Shown: in pieces, positions 7,790 to 17,397 of the stretch | How the letters are laid out: each line of letters starts with the position of its first letter | Position numbering within the stretch: position 1 is the first letter of the stretch | Position numbers and translations under genes: made by a program | Notes under the pieces: model-generated | What the model saw: only the letters and a program-made list of their open reading frames with translations | The model's database searches: none | Told to the model about the DNA's origin: nothing | Source of the DNA: Lentisphaeria bacterium | Lineage (GTDB): Bacteria; Verrucomicrobiota; Lentisphaeria; Victivallales; Victivallaceae | DNA: 64,000 nt | NCBI GenBank assembly: GCA_017450705.1 | Contig: JAFSTC010000014.1 | Span: forward strand, 1 to 64,000 | Reading direction: 5' to 3'

Positions 7790-9524
7790 CGGCCGGGTGC
7801 GGGAATCGGTCGGCGTCCATGATCCGGATGCAGGTCAGCAGATCGCGTCTGCCGTCGAAGAGCGCCCAGAGCAGCCGCGGCACGGCGGTTTTCCGGCGTT
7901 CCGCATAGGGGATCTCGCTCAATCCGAAAGGCGCGCCGAGGCGTAGCCGCTCCGGAACGATGCCGTGGGCGCGCCATTCCGCCGTGCTGAAGAGTTCGAA
8001 GCGGATCGGACCGGTTTTGCTCCGCAGGGCTTCATAAGCCGCGTCCAGCGGCCCGAGATCGGCCTTCCGGCCGGTGAATTTCTCCCATGAGGCGAGCATG
8101 GCGGCATACCGCCGGTATTCCGTCTCCAGACGGACGGTCTTCTCGAAGCCGGTCAGCGCGGGATCTTTCAGCATCGCGGCGGCGGCGCTCTTCATTTCGC
8201 GGGCGGCGCGGCGGCTGTAATTCCCCGTGGGGCCGTCGGTGACCAGCGCTTCCACCGCGCCCGCGAGCACCGGGAACTTCGCTTCGACGAGCCGCCAGTC
8301 GGGTTCGAAAGGACGGCCCGTATTGTGGTGGTAGTCGCCGCAGGGGCTCCGCACCCAGTTGGTCGGTATCCCGATGTCGGGATCGCCGGCAAAAGTGTCG
8401 TCGCCCAGATCGCCCCGTGTCTCGCTCCAGCCGAAGGAGGGCAGATGTTTCCCGAACCAGTCGCGGTAGAACCAGTCGGCGAAAAACGGTAGCGGGATCG
8501 GCGAGCGCCGGAAATCGATCTGCGGCTGCGAATAGGAGACGCTGTCGAGCGACAGTGCGGCAACGATGCGGCGGCGGCGTTTCGGATCGGCCAGAAAAGC
8601 GGAAAATCCGTAGAGTTCCATCGAGATGACCACGCGGAGCGTCTTTTTCGGTTTCACGCCCCGCTGCACCATCACCCGGCCCATTTCACAGGCGGCGGCG
8701 AAGCCCAGCGCGTCATCGGCGGCGAAAGGTTCGTAGATGTGGGCGAAGAGCGCGTACTCCTCGGCGGTCTCCCCCGGAATGACCGCGGTGACGGTGCAGA
8801 TCTCGCCGTCGTAAATGCGGGATCTCATTTCGCCGCGGACGGAGACGGGGCCTTTTTTCAGCAGTTCGAGCAGTTTCCGCGCCCGGCGCGGCGGCACGGA
8901 GAAGACCGGCAGCCGGGGCGCTTCCTTTTCGTGATACCAGCTGTTGAGGCCCTGACCGTTGAACCAGACCGCGTCGTCCGGACAGGTTTCCGCGACGGTG
9001 AAATCGGTGACGATCAGCCCCGCCGCTCCCGTTTCCGCGAGGGTGCGGTAGCAGCTTCCGTTCACGGTGCCGTCTTCGGACTCCAGGAGCACCCATTTCC
9101 CCCGCGCCGTTTCGGGGTGTTCCGGATCCAGCGCCTTCCACGTCAGGACTTCGCCCTCCACGCCGCCCTCCGGCGTCGGCGCGCTCCAGATGACGGCCTC
9201 CTGGGGATGCCGGTCGGAATCCGCGAGGATCCGGTCGTATTCCGGGACCTCCGGCGAGACGATCTGCAAAAAGGAGTGTCCGCAGAGGTCCCACGCCTCG
9301 GGCATGATGCAGTCCATGGCGGAACTTTTGCCGTCGGCCTTGTGGGTCAGGCGTTCGATTTTGCTGAACCCGGCCCGCTCGAGCATCTCCATCACGTAGC
9401 GGGTGGAGGCGTCGAAGCGGCTGTAGGAACTGGTCCGCTCGAATTCCGCCAGCGTCAGCGTGAGATCCTGTAGGTTGGAGAGCGAAAAAACGTTTCGGAT
9501 CGCTTCGATGCGGGGATGTTTCAT
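7790..9524 (-). CDS. M28-like peptidase module (5' part of a frameshifted gene)
   Basis: About 575 residues from MKHPRIEAIRNVF. A PA-like inserted region is followed by a metallopeptidase core with the M28/DUF4910-type pattern HIYEPFAADDALG, MELYG, LSLDSV and DYHHNT, supplying candidate zinc ligands. The C-terminal end starts a winged helix (LLWALFDGRRDLLTCIRIMDA). Sense is lost after about 7800, where a GGG/CCC run at 7795-7797 could hold one extra base; the frame then stays open as noise to 6813. The ATG at 9524 is preferred over an upstream in-frame start near 9590 because homology-like sequence begins there. The protein has no signal peptide. It would hydrolyse a peptide or amide bond; the fused acetyltransferase suggests a role in modifying amino sugars or peptides (inferred). 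Confidence 0.68.
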
Positions 9525-9647
9525 GAAAACGCACCTGTTTTCGATTGTTCGGTTGATACCCAAGCGGCGGCCGTTCCGCCTAATATACACGGGCGGAAGG
9601 CGTTTTTCAACGGACGCCCGTCCGGAAACGGCCCGTGGCGCGCAGGG

Positions 9648-11108
9648 TCACGGCGCTTTCACGGTCTCGCACTTGAAGGGGACCGCCGGAAAGCCCGCGC
9701 CGTTGTAAAGATTGCAGCAGGGATTGTTCTGCCAGGCGTATTTCACCCCGGTCGGGGCCGGGACTTTCGCCGAAGAGACGACGACGGTGTCGCCGTCGAT
9801 GACGGCCTTCTCGGCCCAGTGCCATTGACCGTCCGCGCCCCGGAGCGCGAAGCCTTCCAGCTGGGTGTTGGGAGAGTTGCGGAGGGTTTTTCCGGTTTTG
9901 CCTTCTTTGGTTTTGATGTCATACGTTTCCGGCACCGGCGCGGCTTTGAGTCCGCCCGCGGCGTCGCGGAAGGTGATCCGCAGACGGGAACCGTCGCGGA
10001 GGATCTTATCCACGGCGGGACCGCAGTCGGGTCTCTTTTGCCCGTAGACGCGGTTCAGGGCGAGGGCGGCGAGGCGGGTTCCGGCGAGGCGCTTGTCGCG
10101 GGGGTGGATGTCGCCGGCTTCGCCGGTGTCGATCAGGACGGCCTGACCGGTATGGGGCAGATCCAGCGCGGCGGTCTGGGTGTCGCGGAGCCTGGCCCAG
10201 TTGGCGTCTTCCGCCGGATCGGCGCTGCGGGGGCGGAAGCCCGGCAGATTGCACCAGAAGAAGGGCAGTTCAGGATCCTCGAACCGCTGCCGCCAGTCGC
10301 GGATCATGGCCCGGAACAGGTCGGAATAGTTTTCGGGTGCGCCGGTGTTGCTTTCGCCCTGATACCAGATCACGCCGGAGAGCCGGCAGGGGATCAGCGG
10401 ATTGATCCGTGCATTGAACATCATCAGCGGCAGCCGGAAGGGCTTGGCTTTGGGCTTGCGTTTTGCGACCTGTTCCTTGGCATCGGGCACCAGGTTTTTG
10501 AGGGAGCTCTCGCTCATCCACGATTCGATTTTGGAGCCTCCCTGCACGGATCTGATCAGTCCCACCGGGCCCACGCCGTTTTTCAGCAGTCCCTTGCCGA
10601 AGAAATAGCCGACGGCGGGAAAGGCTTTCAAACCGGCCCCTTCGGCGGAGACCCACCGGCCCTGACTGGTTTCCAGCGGCTCCGCGCTGGCGTCGTTCCG
10701 CAGCAGGAAACAGCGCAGCCGCTTTCCCGGCGGCGCTTTGAGCTCGTCTTCCAGGCCGATCGCCCGGGACATGACGAAGGCCATGTTGGACTGCCCCGAG
10801 CAGAGCCAAACTTCGCCCACGAGGACGTCTCTGATCGTCCGCTCGTTCACTTTCAGTTCGAAGGGCCCTTCCGGCGACTTCGAAAGATCCAGCGCGACCC
10901 GCCAGCGGCCGTCGGCTCCGGCGGCGGTCTCCGCCGTCTGCCCATTGAACGTGACGACGACTTTTTCGCCGGGATCGGCTTTGCCGAACACGGGGACGTT
11001 CGCCTTGCGGGCCAGCACGGCGTGGTCCGAGAACAGCGCGGGCAGCTGCACGGCGGCGCTCAGCGCCCCGGCGGCGAACAGTCCCGCAACGGTCATCTGA
11101 AATTTCAT
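9648..11108 (-). CDS. Sialate O-acetylesterase family protein (SASA), secreted
   Basis: This 486-residue protein has a signal peptide (MKFQMTVAGLFAAGALSAA). Its SGNH-type motifs are WLCSGQSNM with the nucleophile Ser, IWYQGESN (the family's second block) and DTGEAGDIHPRDK with the Asp/His pair. An N-terminal beta-sandwich precedes the catalytic domain (QLPALFSDHAVLARK), as in longer bacterial SASA proteins that deacetylate carbohydrates in the periplasm. ATG 11108 is preferred to 11129 because GGAAAGGA lies upstream and the signal peptide then starts correctly. A promoter candidate sits at 11150-11178. It is co-oriented with the M28-like gene 124 bp downstream and with the EamA transporter upstream. 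Confidence 0.9.
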   Translation of the reverse strand: MKFQMTVAGLFAAGALSAAVQLPALFSDHAVLARKANVPVFGKADPGEKVVVTFNGQTAETAAGADGRWRVALDLSKSPEGPFELKVNERTIRDVLVGEVWLCSGQSNMAFVMSRAIGLEDELKAPPGKRLRCFLLRNDASAEPLETSQGRWVSAEGAGLKAFPAVGYFFGKGLLKNGVGPVGLIRSVQGGSKIESWMSESSLKNLVPDAKEQVAKRKPKAKPFRLPLMMFNARINPLIPCRLSGVIWYQGESNTGAPENYSDLFRAMIRDWRQRFEDPELPFFWCNLPGFRPRSADPAEDANWARLRDTQTAALDLPHTGQAVLIDTGEAGDIHPRDKRLAGTRLAALALNRVYGQKRPDCGPAVDKILRDGSRLRITFRDAAGGLKAAPVPETYDIKTKEGKTGKTLRNSPNTQLEGFALRGADGQWHWAEKAVIDGDTVVVSSAKVPAPTGVKYAWQNNPCCNLYNGAGFPAVPFKCETVKAP

Positions 11109-11149
11109 TTCGTTTTTCCTTTCCTGCATGCGGTTCGATACGCCGCTTT

Positions 11150-11178
11150 AACCTAACCCTCATCCGTTTGAAAGTCAA
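11150..11178 (-). promoter_or_regulatory. Promoter for the sialate O-acetylesterase gene
   Basis: Read on the minus strand: TTGACT, a 17-bp spacer and TAGGTT. The -10 is weak, so confidence is moderate. Confidence 0.4.
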
Positions 11179-11186
11179 GTTCCGGA

Positions 11187-11230
11187 TGAAAAAAAACCGA
11201 CGGTTTCTCTCCGTCCCCGGGGACGGCGGT
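11187..11230 (-). terminator. Possible terminator after the EamA transporter
   Basis: A 16-bp perfect palindrome CCGTCCCCGGGGACGG (11211-11226) lies directly after the transporter stop, followed on the minus strand by ACCGTCGG and eight T. The hairpin is not immediately next to the T run, so termination is plausible but not certain. Confidence 0.45.
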
Positions 11231-12166
11231 TCAGCGGCGGGCAAGGCTGCGGCGAAGGACGGCAAAGCCTTCCGACAGGTACGGGGCCGTCTGCGACAAT
11301 ATCACTGCCGCAAATATGACAAGGCATCCCAGCAGTTCCCGCCCCGTCAGCCGCTCGCGGAGAAATACCGCGCCCCCCAGAACGGCGAAGACCGATTCCA
11401 AGCTCATGATCAGCGTCGCCGTCACAGGATGCAGATATTTCTGGGCCGCCATCTGCAGGGTGAACGCAATTGCACTGGACCCGATGCCGCAAAAGATCCA
11501 GAAGGGCATCGACGCCGCTATGTTTTTCATTTCGCAGGGCTCCCCGAAAAGTCCCGTTCCCGCCGCCGTCAGTACCGAGGCGACCAGAAACTGCAGGCCG
11601 GAGAGCCGCAGACAGTCGCACCGGGCGGCGTAACGGTCGATGACCATGATGTGGACGGAGTAGATCGCCGAGCAGATGATGACGGACCACTCCCCCGTAC
11701 CGATGCTGCCGACGCCGCCGCACAGCAGATACGTCCCCGACGCCGCCAGAAAGACCGCTCCCCAGAGCGCGGCGGGGATCTTCCGCCGCAGAAACACGCC
11801 CAGCAGGGGAACGATGACGATGTACAGCGCGGTGAGGAACCCGGTTTTTCCCGCCGAAGTGTATTTGAGGCCCCACTGCTGGAAAATGCTGGCAGGAGTC
11901 AGGACCAGACCGCAGAGTATCCCGCCTGTGAGCAGCGTTTTTCTGGCTTCCGGCGTGTCGGCGCCGCCCCAGAACGAGATCCTCCGCCGGCGCAGCAGAT
12001 CGGCGGAAATGATGATGACCGTCAGCGCCGCCGTGCCGACGATCGACCGGAGCGCGGTGAAAAGCATCGGCCCCAGAAAAGACATCCCCCGGCTCTGCGC
12101 GGAGAAGGCCGTTCCCCACAGCAGGGTTGCCAGCAGCATCGACGCCGCTCCCAGCAGTTTTTTCAT
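11231..12166 (-). CDS. EamA/DMT-family transporter
   Basis: This 311-residue membrane protein has about ten hydrophobic helices in two EamA repeats (roughly residues 5-145 and 155-295). Typical features are LLWGTAFSAQ near the start and the second-repeat segment IGSSAIAFTLQMAAQKYLHPVTATLIMSLESVFAVLGG. Family members export or import small metabolites such as sugars or amino acids. It is the last gene of the minus-strand saccharolytic run, 50 bp after the GHL6-like gene, so it may carry a breakdown product or an inhibitory sugar analogue across the inner membrane. The cargo cannot be read from sequence. Confidence 0.9.
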   Translation of the reverse strand: MKKLLGAASMLLATLLWGTAFSAQSRGMSFLGPMLFTALRSIVGTAALTVIIISADLLRRRRISFWGGADTPEARKTLLTGGILCGLVLTPASIFQQWGLKYTSAGKTGFLTALYIVIVPLLGVFLRRKIPAALWGAVFLAASGTYLLCGGVGSIGTGEWSVIICSAIYSVHIMVIDRYAARCDCLRLSGLQFLVASVLTAAGTGLFGEPCEMKNIAASMPFWIFCGIGSSAIAFTLQMAAQKYLHPVTATLIMSLESVFAVLGGAVFLRERLTGRELLGCLVIFAAVILSQTAPYLSEGFAVLRRSLARR

Positions 12167-12216
12167 ATGCCGTCCGTTCCCTCCGATCCCCGGATCGTGT
12201 CAGATCATCGGGGCGG

Positions 12217-14229
12217 TCACTTTGCCTCGACGACGATCATCGCATAGCCGGAGACCTCGGGCACCGCGACGTGGACGCGGCCCTCCCGCACCGTAAAGTC
12301 GAGCGCGGTCTTGCCGGGGGCGAGATAGACCCGGGCCACTTCGAAGCCCGGATCGAGTTTCAGCGAAAATTCGATGTCTTTTGCGTACGCTTCCTCTTCG
12401 ACGATCAGCATGTTGCCGCGAAGTTCGGGGACGTAGTTCAGGAGATGGATGATCCTCAGCTTGTCTTTCGCCGACACGAAAGCCCGCCCGCTCGACGGGA
12501 GACCGCGATGGATCTTCAGCATCATGTCCGGGCAGATCGCCTCGACGATGTTCCGGATCAGCGTCCTGATCTCGGGGGAGGCCGCCTTGAAATAAGACTG
12601 GAAGACGGGGAAGGTGCAGAAAGCGTTTCTGCCGCGGACCGTTGCGACCGCCTTGCCGGTGTCTTCCGCGGGAGGCGTGTAGAAATACGAGTAGATCCCG
12701 TCCCATTCGCGGTTGTAGTAGGATCTTATCAGCGTGCCGACGACCTCGGTCCCTTCGCAGGGCTCCATCAGCACGCCGGAAGTGCGGGCGGCCAGCGGCA
12801 TGTCGGGGATATCCGCCGAAAAGGCCCCGGCCGTTTTGAAATAGGCCGGATCGTAAGGATAGGCTCCGGCATATTTTATCCCGAATTCGTTTTCCAGACG
12901 GAAAGTTTTCCCGTCCTCGTCGAACCCCGAATCCCCTGTGGCCAGAACGGCCCCGCCGGAACGCATGAAGGCCTCGAGTTTCGCCGACAGCTCTTCCGTC
13001 ATGCGGATGTTGTCGGGCAGGACCAGCAGGCGGTAACGGTTCCAGTCGCTGTGCTCGTTGACGATTTCGAACTGGTATTTCAATTCGGCCAACAGCCGGG
13101 TGACGCCCTTCTTGGTCTGGGCCGGGTCGATCGCCGAATTCGACGGAGAGCGGTCGGCGGGGATTTCCTGCGGGGGGATCGGGATGACGACGCCGATCTC
13201 GGCCAGCGTTTTCGCCCCGGTGAACCACGGATCATACTGCTTGAGATGCGAATAGATCGCGCCGACAAGCTTGTAGACCTCCTTGTTGAGTTCGCCGGAG
13301 GGCAGAAGATGGTCGCTGATATTCGGCCTCATGCCGTTGGCGAGGCCCTGAAAGAGATCGTATTCGACCGCCGCTTGCGTGCGGATGCTCCCGAAATCGC
13401 CCCAGTCGTAAAACCTGCCGGTCATATTGAGGACCGGTCCGTCGGTCAGCAGCCGGAGGGAACGGGCCGCCGCCGGGAGAAGGTCGTAGCCCCACACCGG
13501 ATTCGTCGGCAGACATTCGCACTCCATGTAGGAGCCGATGCGGGCATTGTCCAGCGCGTTCAGTCCCAGGTAGTAGTGCAGCAGTTCGGGATTTTTCCGA
13601 CGCAGGACCGCGGCGATGTCTTCGGCCATTCTCACCGCCGACATGCAGGCGAATTTTTTCACCTGTTTCGAATCGGTAAAATCCATTCCGGCTTTCCGCA
13701 TGCCCTCGATGCAGTGGGGGCAGACGCACCGGAAGGCGTTGAAGCTGTCGAAGAGAAAACCGGCGACCGGATATTTGTCGGCGATCTCCTCGACCTGCGA
13801 CAGAAAATAATCCCGGTAAGGGGAGTTGATGCACATGAGGCGCATGTACGGGGTGACCTCGTTCTTCAGGATCTCGGGGTGATAGATCTGCTTGTTTTCG
13901 CCGATCTGACACCATTCGGGATGCCGGACGGCCACTTCGTTCGACAAGCCGCAGTTGAGATAGGCAGACACCTGGATCCCGTGCCGGTTGCAGGCGCTGA
14001 CGGTCTCGCCGAAAAGGTCGAAGTTTTCCGGCAGAGAGGGGTGCCGGATGCCGATTTCGGTGTCGTAATAACTGAAGCCCTGATTGCATTTGGCGTGGAA
14101 ACCGATGTAATCGACCCCCGCCTCTTCGAGCGTGGAGGCAAACTTTTCGGCATCGAATTTGTGCCCGACGTCGGGACAGGCCTTCATCGTGTGGAAGTCG
14201 AAGAACATCGCGTACTTGGGATAATACAT
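12217..14229 (-). CDS. GHL6-like putative glycoside hydrolase
   Basis: This 670-residue protein has no signal peptide. Residues 1-340 match the pattern of hypothetical glycosyl hydrolase 6 (TIM barrel): DYIGFHAKCNQGFSYYDTE (40-58), a GIRHPSL segment, HGIQVSAYLNCG, HPEWCQIGE, then a CPHC motif in FRCVCPHCIEGM. Residues about 390-560 resemble a beta-galactosidase trimerisation-type domain (LLVLPDNIRMTEELSAKLEAF). The activity of this family is not well defined, so only a glycosidase role is inferred. It lies 54 bp downstream of another TIM-barrel gene, which suggests co-transcription and joint processing of imported oligosaccharides in the cytoplasm. Confidence 0.78.
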   Translation of the reverse strand: MYYPKYAMFFDFHTMKACPDVGHKFDAEKFASTLEEAGVDYIGFHAKCNQGFSYYDTEIGIRHPSLPENFDLFGETVSACNRHGIQVSAYLNCGLSNEVAVRHPEWCQIGENKQIYHPEILKNEVTPYMRLMCINSPYRDYFLSQVEEIADKYPVAGFLFDSFNAFRCVCPHCIEGMRKAGMDFTDSKQVKKFACMSAVRMAEDIAAVLRRKNPELLHYYLGLNALDNARIGSYMECECLPTNPVWGYDLLPAAARSLRLLTDGPVLNMTGRFYDWGDFGSIRTQAAVEYDLFQGLANGMRPNISDHLLPSGELNKEVYKLVGAIYSHLKQYDPWFTGAKTLAEIGVVIPIPPQEIPADRSPSNSAIDPAQTKKGVTRLLAELKYQFEIVNEHSDWNRYRLLVLPDNIRMTEELSAKLEAFMRSGGAVLATGDSGFDEDGKTFRLENEFGIKYAGAYPYDPAYFKTAGAFSADIPDMPLAARTSGVLMEPCEGTEVVGTLIRSYYNREWDGIYSYFYTPPAEDTGKAVATVRGRNAFCTFPVFQSYFKAASPEIRTLIRNIVEAICPDMMLKIHRGLPSSGRAFVSAKDKLRIIHLLNYVPELRGNMLIVEEEAYAKDIEFSLKLDPGFEVARVYLAPGKTALDFTVREGRVHVAVPEVSGYAMIVVEAK

Positions 14230-14283
14230 CGCAGGCGACCTTTCAGTTGTATTTTGTCGGTTTTCCGAAAAATCTCCGGACCT

Positions 14284-15774
14284 CTATTTTTTTGCGTCGA
14301 TCAGGATCTCGCACCAGTTGATATAAAATGCCTCGCCGCCCGGCTCGATCTCAATGACGTTGTCGCCGTCGTGCAGGACTTCCGGCGGGATCCGCCACGC
14401 GCAAAAAGTCCCTTCGGCCAGCGGCTTGTCGTATTTCTCCGGCAGGGTGCATTTCGTGCAGCAGACGGTATTGAGCCTGACGTTCATCATGTCGTTCGGT
14501 TTATCCGCGGCCAGAATGATGACGGCATCGCGTTCGGCGGTGCCGCCGCCGACGTTGATCCGTATTTCCGCGTTGAGTGCGCCCGCTTTCAGCGGGAGCA
14601 GGGGGCCTTTGAAAGGCGTGCCGGGCGCGTTCATGTCGTCGAAGGTGACGACATGACGGCGTCTTTCGGGTTCGACGGTTTCGATGCTGCCCGCGCAGTC
14701 GAGGACATTCCTGAACTCGGTGAAATCGTACATGCAGCTTTTGTTGCCGTCCATGTGGTTGAAAAGATACAGCTTGTCCGCGCCGCGGTGGAGAAACGAC
14801 GCGGCATAGCCCTTGACGATCTCCCCCGTGTTGCGGAAACCCAGCGGCACGTCGAAATCCTGACGGCAGTTGATGTCCAGCCCCGCCGCAAGGGACACCT
14901 CGTCGCCGAGGAGCATCCGCCACAATTCCAGCGGGGGATCGAAGTCGGTCGTCGCGTAAAAGTTGGTCACGGTCACGTGGGAGACCCATTTTTCCCTCAC
15001 CCAGCGGACGACGTCGAAGCCGTGACGCCGGGCCGTGTCGGGATCGGTCGGGACCCGCACGAGGACGTCCACTTTATGTCCGGATCGGGCGGCCGCCCCG
15101 TCCGCGATGCGGCGGACCTGACGCATGAAACCGTTCAAAATATCGAGACCCTGTTCCTCGAAGCCGGGTTTGAAATGCGGCGGGGTCCGCATCCAGTCGA
15201 CCTCGACGGCGTCGAAGTCGAAGCGGTCGAGATATTCGCGGATCAATGCCAGGGACCGTTCGCGCACTTCGGGGCGGGCGTAATCCAGCGCCTGTCCCGT
15301 CCACGTCGGCTGATACGCCGCGCGGCGCAGTTCGGGGTGTTCCCGCCAGAAGTCGCTGTGCATGAGAAAATCCGGCTTCAGGGCCCAGTGCACGTCGTTC
15401 ATGCGCATGCTCGCCCCGGCTTTTATCCCCTTGGAGCGGGCGTAGTCGATCCGCGTCTTGAAGGGATTTTCGTTGTTTTCGTACAGGCGCTTGCAGTTCA
15501 GCGCATTGTTTTTGACCGGCAGCGGATCGTTGGTGACTTCCTTTCCGCGGTACATCAGGCGTCCGTCGGGCAGTTCCTCCATGCCCTGCCACAGGGGCTC
15601 GAAAACATGGCTGTCGAACATGGCCCGCATGCCGTTGCCGCAGAAAACGATCATTTCGACCTGTTTCCCGGCATAGTTGTCGATCTGTTCCTTCAGACCG
15701 GCTTCCGTCATTTTTTCCATGGGCCTCGAGGCCATGAAATTTTCGAAATCCTCGTTGATGATGATACCAGCCAT
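14284..15774 (-). CDS. Putative TIM-barrel glycoside hydrolase, unassigned family
   Basis: This 496-residue protein from MAGIIINEDFENFM has no signal peptide. The barrel contains DAVEVDWMRTPPHFKPGFE, a plausible catalytic strand end, and KVDVLVRVPTDP. Residues about 400-496 look like a beta-sandwich (GDNVIEIEPGGEAFYINWCEI), perhaps carbohydrate-binding. I cannot name a family. ATG 15774 is preferred because AGGGG lies seven bases upstream; an ATG at 15795 overlapping the stop of the preceding gene (TGATG) is an alternative and would imply translational coupling. It is a middle gene of the run from the pseudopilin to the transporter. Confidence 0.72.
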   Translation of the reverse strand: MAGIIINEDFENFMASRPMEKMTEAGLKEQIDNYAGKQVEMIVFCGNGMRAMFDSHVFEPLWQGMEELPDGRLMYRGKEVTNDPLPVKNNALNCKRLYENNENPFKTRIDYARSKGIKAGASMRMNDVHWALKPDFLMHSDFWREHPELRRAAYQPTWTGQALDYARPEVRERSLALIREYLDRFDFDAVEVDWMRTPPHFKPGFEEQGLDILNGFMRQVRRIADGAAARSGHKVDVLVRVPTDPDTARRHGFDVVRWVREKWVSHVTVTNFYATTDFDPPLELWRMLLGDEVSLAAGLDINCRQDFDVPLGFRNTGEIVKGYAASFLHRGADKLYLFNHMDGNKSCMYDFTEFRNVLDCAGSIETVEPERRRHVVTFDDMNAPGTPFKGPLLPLKAGALNAEIRINVGGGTAERDAVIILAADKPNDMMNVRLNTVCCTKCTLPEKYDKPLAEGTFCAWRIPPEVLHDGDNVIEIEPGGEAFYINWCEILIDAKK

Positions 15775-15794
15775 AACAAGCCCCTGTTTTGACA

Positions 15795-17396
15795 TCACAG
15801 CGGTTCGGCGATCGACCGCGCGGTGAATGACGCTGCACCTTCATTGCGGGCGCAGCGGACATCGGCACCGTCTTCGACGGCGATCTCTCTGGAAGTGCCC
15901 TGCAGGATATTGTCCTCCAGGACGATCTCCGAACCGTTTTTCTGGAAAAGGATCGCCGGCTGCGTGTTGTCCGGCGTGGATTCTATCACGTTCCCGCGCA
16001 CGATGATGTTGCCGTAGCTTTTCAGAGCGTGGGTGAAGTAGATCTCGGGATACCGCTCGAAAGCGCCGCTGAAGGGAGAACGTCGGCCGACGCCGATCTT
16101 CGGAATGCCTTTCCGGACGTTGTCTTTGAAGACGTTTTCGGAGACGGTTATGTTGTCGTTCTGATTGAACCAGCAGCCCCGGCCGCCGCCGGTGAACACG
16201 TTGTTGTGAATGCTGACGTCATGGCACCCGCGCTCGACGGTCAGCACCCGGGACCCGTTGGTGCCGTAAACGGTATTGTCACAGATCTCCGCATGGTCGC
16301 AGTTGAAGGCGAGAAAGAATGCCCCCATCCTGGCGCTGGTTATCACGTTTCTGCAGAAAGTCACATCCGATGAGGTGTGGATATGCATGGCGTCTCCGTT
16401 GGCGCCCAGTTCGCAGCCGCTGACATGGACCCCGCGGCAGCAGACCAGGTCCAGACTCCCTTTGCCGGGCCCCTGATTTTCCGGAGCGTATCCCCAGTGG
16501 AAAACGCTGAAAAGATTGCGGAAAAGACGCATCCCGCCGTGGCGCGCGGGGGAGGTCTTGAAGGGCCTGCCTCCGGGAACATCGGAAAAACAGAATTTTC
16601 CCTCCCTTTCGCCCAGCAGGAAATAGCATTTGCCGCGCTGGATCTCAGGCGGCAGATCCTTCCCGTAAAAAGCGATCGTATCGAACGGATGCCGTTCCTC
16701 CTTCTTGAAGGGGGGCATGGCGTCGACGGTGATGCCGTCTCCGTGAAAGCGCACTTCGCTCGAACGGTTTTCCGGCGAGGCGTACCGCCGGCCGAGGGCG
16801 ACTTCAGCGGGGGTGAAACACTCTGCGAAAACCAGTTTTTCCCACAGATAACCGTAGTCCCACATGAACTTGCCGCAACGCCTGAAACGGCAGTCGCGGA
16901 CGTCGATGTCGCAGGCTCTCGTCTGCCTGTCCTGACGCAGATACCCGTAGACGGAAACGACGCTGCCGGAGCAATCCTCGCCCTCGATATCCCGGAAGCG
17001 CAGATTTTCCGTTCTGCCGTCGGCGCTGGTTTCGACGACGATGCAGCGGGCGCAGCATTCGGGAGCCCAGACCGGGACCGCGGGCGGGACATCGAAGACG
17101 TGCCCCAGAAAACAGCCGCCGGTCCAGCTGAAATTGCAGACGTCGACCCCCTTGAACATGTCGCGGTGGACGGGACCCTGCCAGCGCAGCGGCCAGATGA
17201 ACTTCGCGCCTTCGGCTTCGACGGTCAGATCGGAAAACAGCTCTATCGGCTCCGACGGGGCGAGGGGATATTCCCCCGGCGCGATCACGATCTTTACCGG
17301 AGCGTCGACTTTCCGCGCCGCCGCAAAGCACGCCCGGAATGCGGCTTCGACGTCGCCTTTGAGAAAATCCGTCAGGTAAAATACGTGATTGGACAT
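15795..17396 (-). CDS. Right-handed parallel beta-helix protein
   Basis: This 533-residue protein has no signal peptide. From about residue 60 it shows the repeat pattern of PbH1-type beta-helix coils, with N-rich turns such as NVFTGGGRGCWFNQNDNITV and ENVFKDNVRK, and ladders of the form xxIxVxxNxF. The fold is shared by pectate lyases, rhamnogalacturonases and epimerases acting on uronic-acid polymers, so a polysaccharide-processing role is likely, but no catalytic set can be assigned. Its start is one base from the stop of the DUF4838 gene upstream and its stop overlaps the next possible start, so the three are tightly co-transcribed. Lack of an export signal is odd for this fold. Confidence 0.78.
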   Translation of the reverse strand: MSNHVFYLTDFLKGDVEAAFRACFAAARKVDAPVKIVIAPGEYPLAPSEPIELFSDLTVEAEGAKFIWPLRWQGPVHRDMFKGVDVCNFSWTGGCFLGHVFDVPPAVPVWAPECCARCIVVETSADGRTENLRFRDIEGEDCSGSVVSVYGYLRQDRQTRACDIDVRDCRFRRCGKFMWDYGYLWEKLVFAECFTPAEVALGRRYASPENRSSEVRFHGDGITVDAMPPFKKEERHPFDTIAFYGKDLPPEIQRGKCYFLLGEREGKFCFSDVPGGRPFKTSPARHGGMRLFRNLFSVFHWGYAPENQGPGKGSLDLVCCRGVHVSGCELGANGDAMHIHTSSDVTFCRNVITSARMGAFFLAFNCDHAEICDNTVYGTNGSRVLTVERGCHDVSIHNNVFTGGGRGCWFNQNDNITVSENVFKDNVRKGIPKIGVGRRSPFSGAFERYPEIYFTHALKSYGNIIVRGNVIESTPDNTQPAILFQKNGSEIVLEDNILQGTSREIAVEDGADVRCARNEGAASFTARSIAEPL

Positions 17397-17397
17397 C

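Noticed and set aside
6813-7790. Continuation of the M28-like frame to 6813
   Set aside because: After about 7790 the translation becomes Arg/Gly/Pro-rich noise while another frame carries clear AAC(3) sequence, so the extension is an out-of-frame shadow.
12127-15792. 1221-codon plus-strand open frame
   Set aside because: It lies opposite the GHL6-like, TIM-barrel and part of the EamA genes and shows no motif or start signal; typical high-GC antisense frame.
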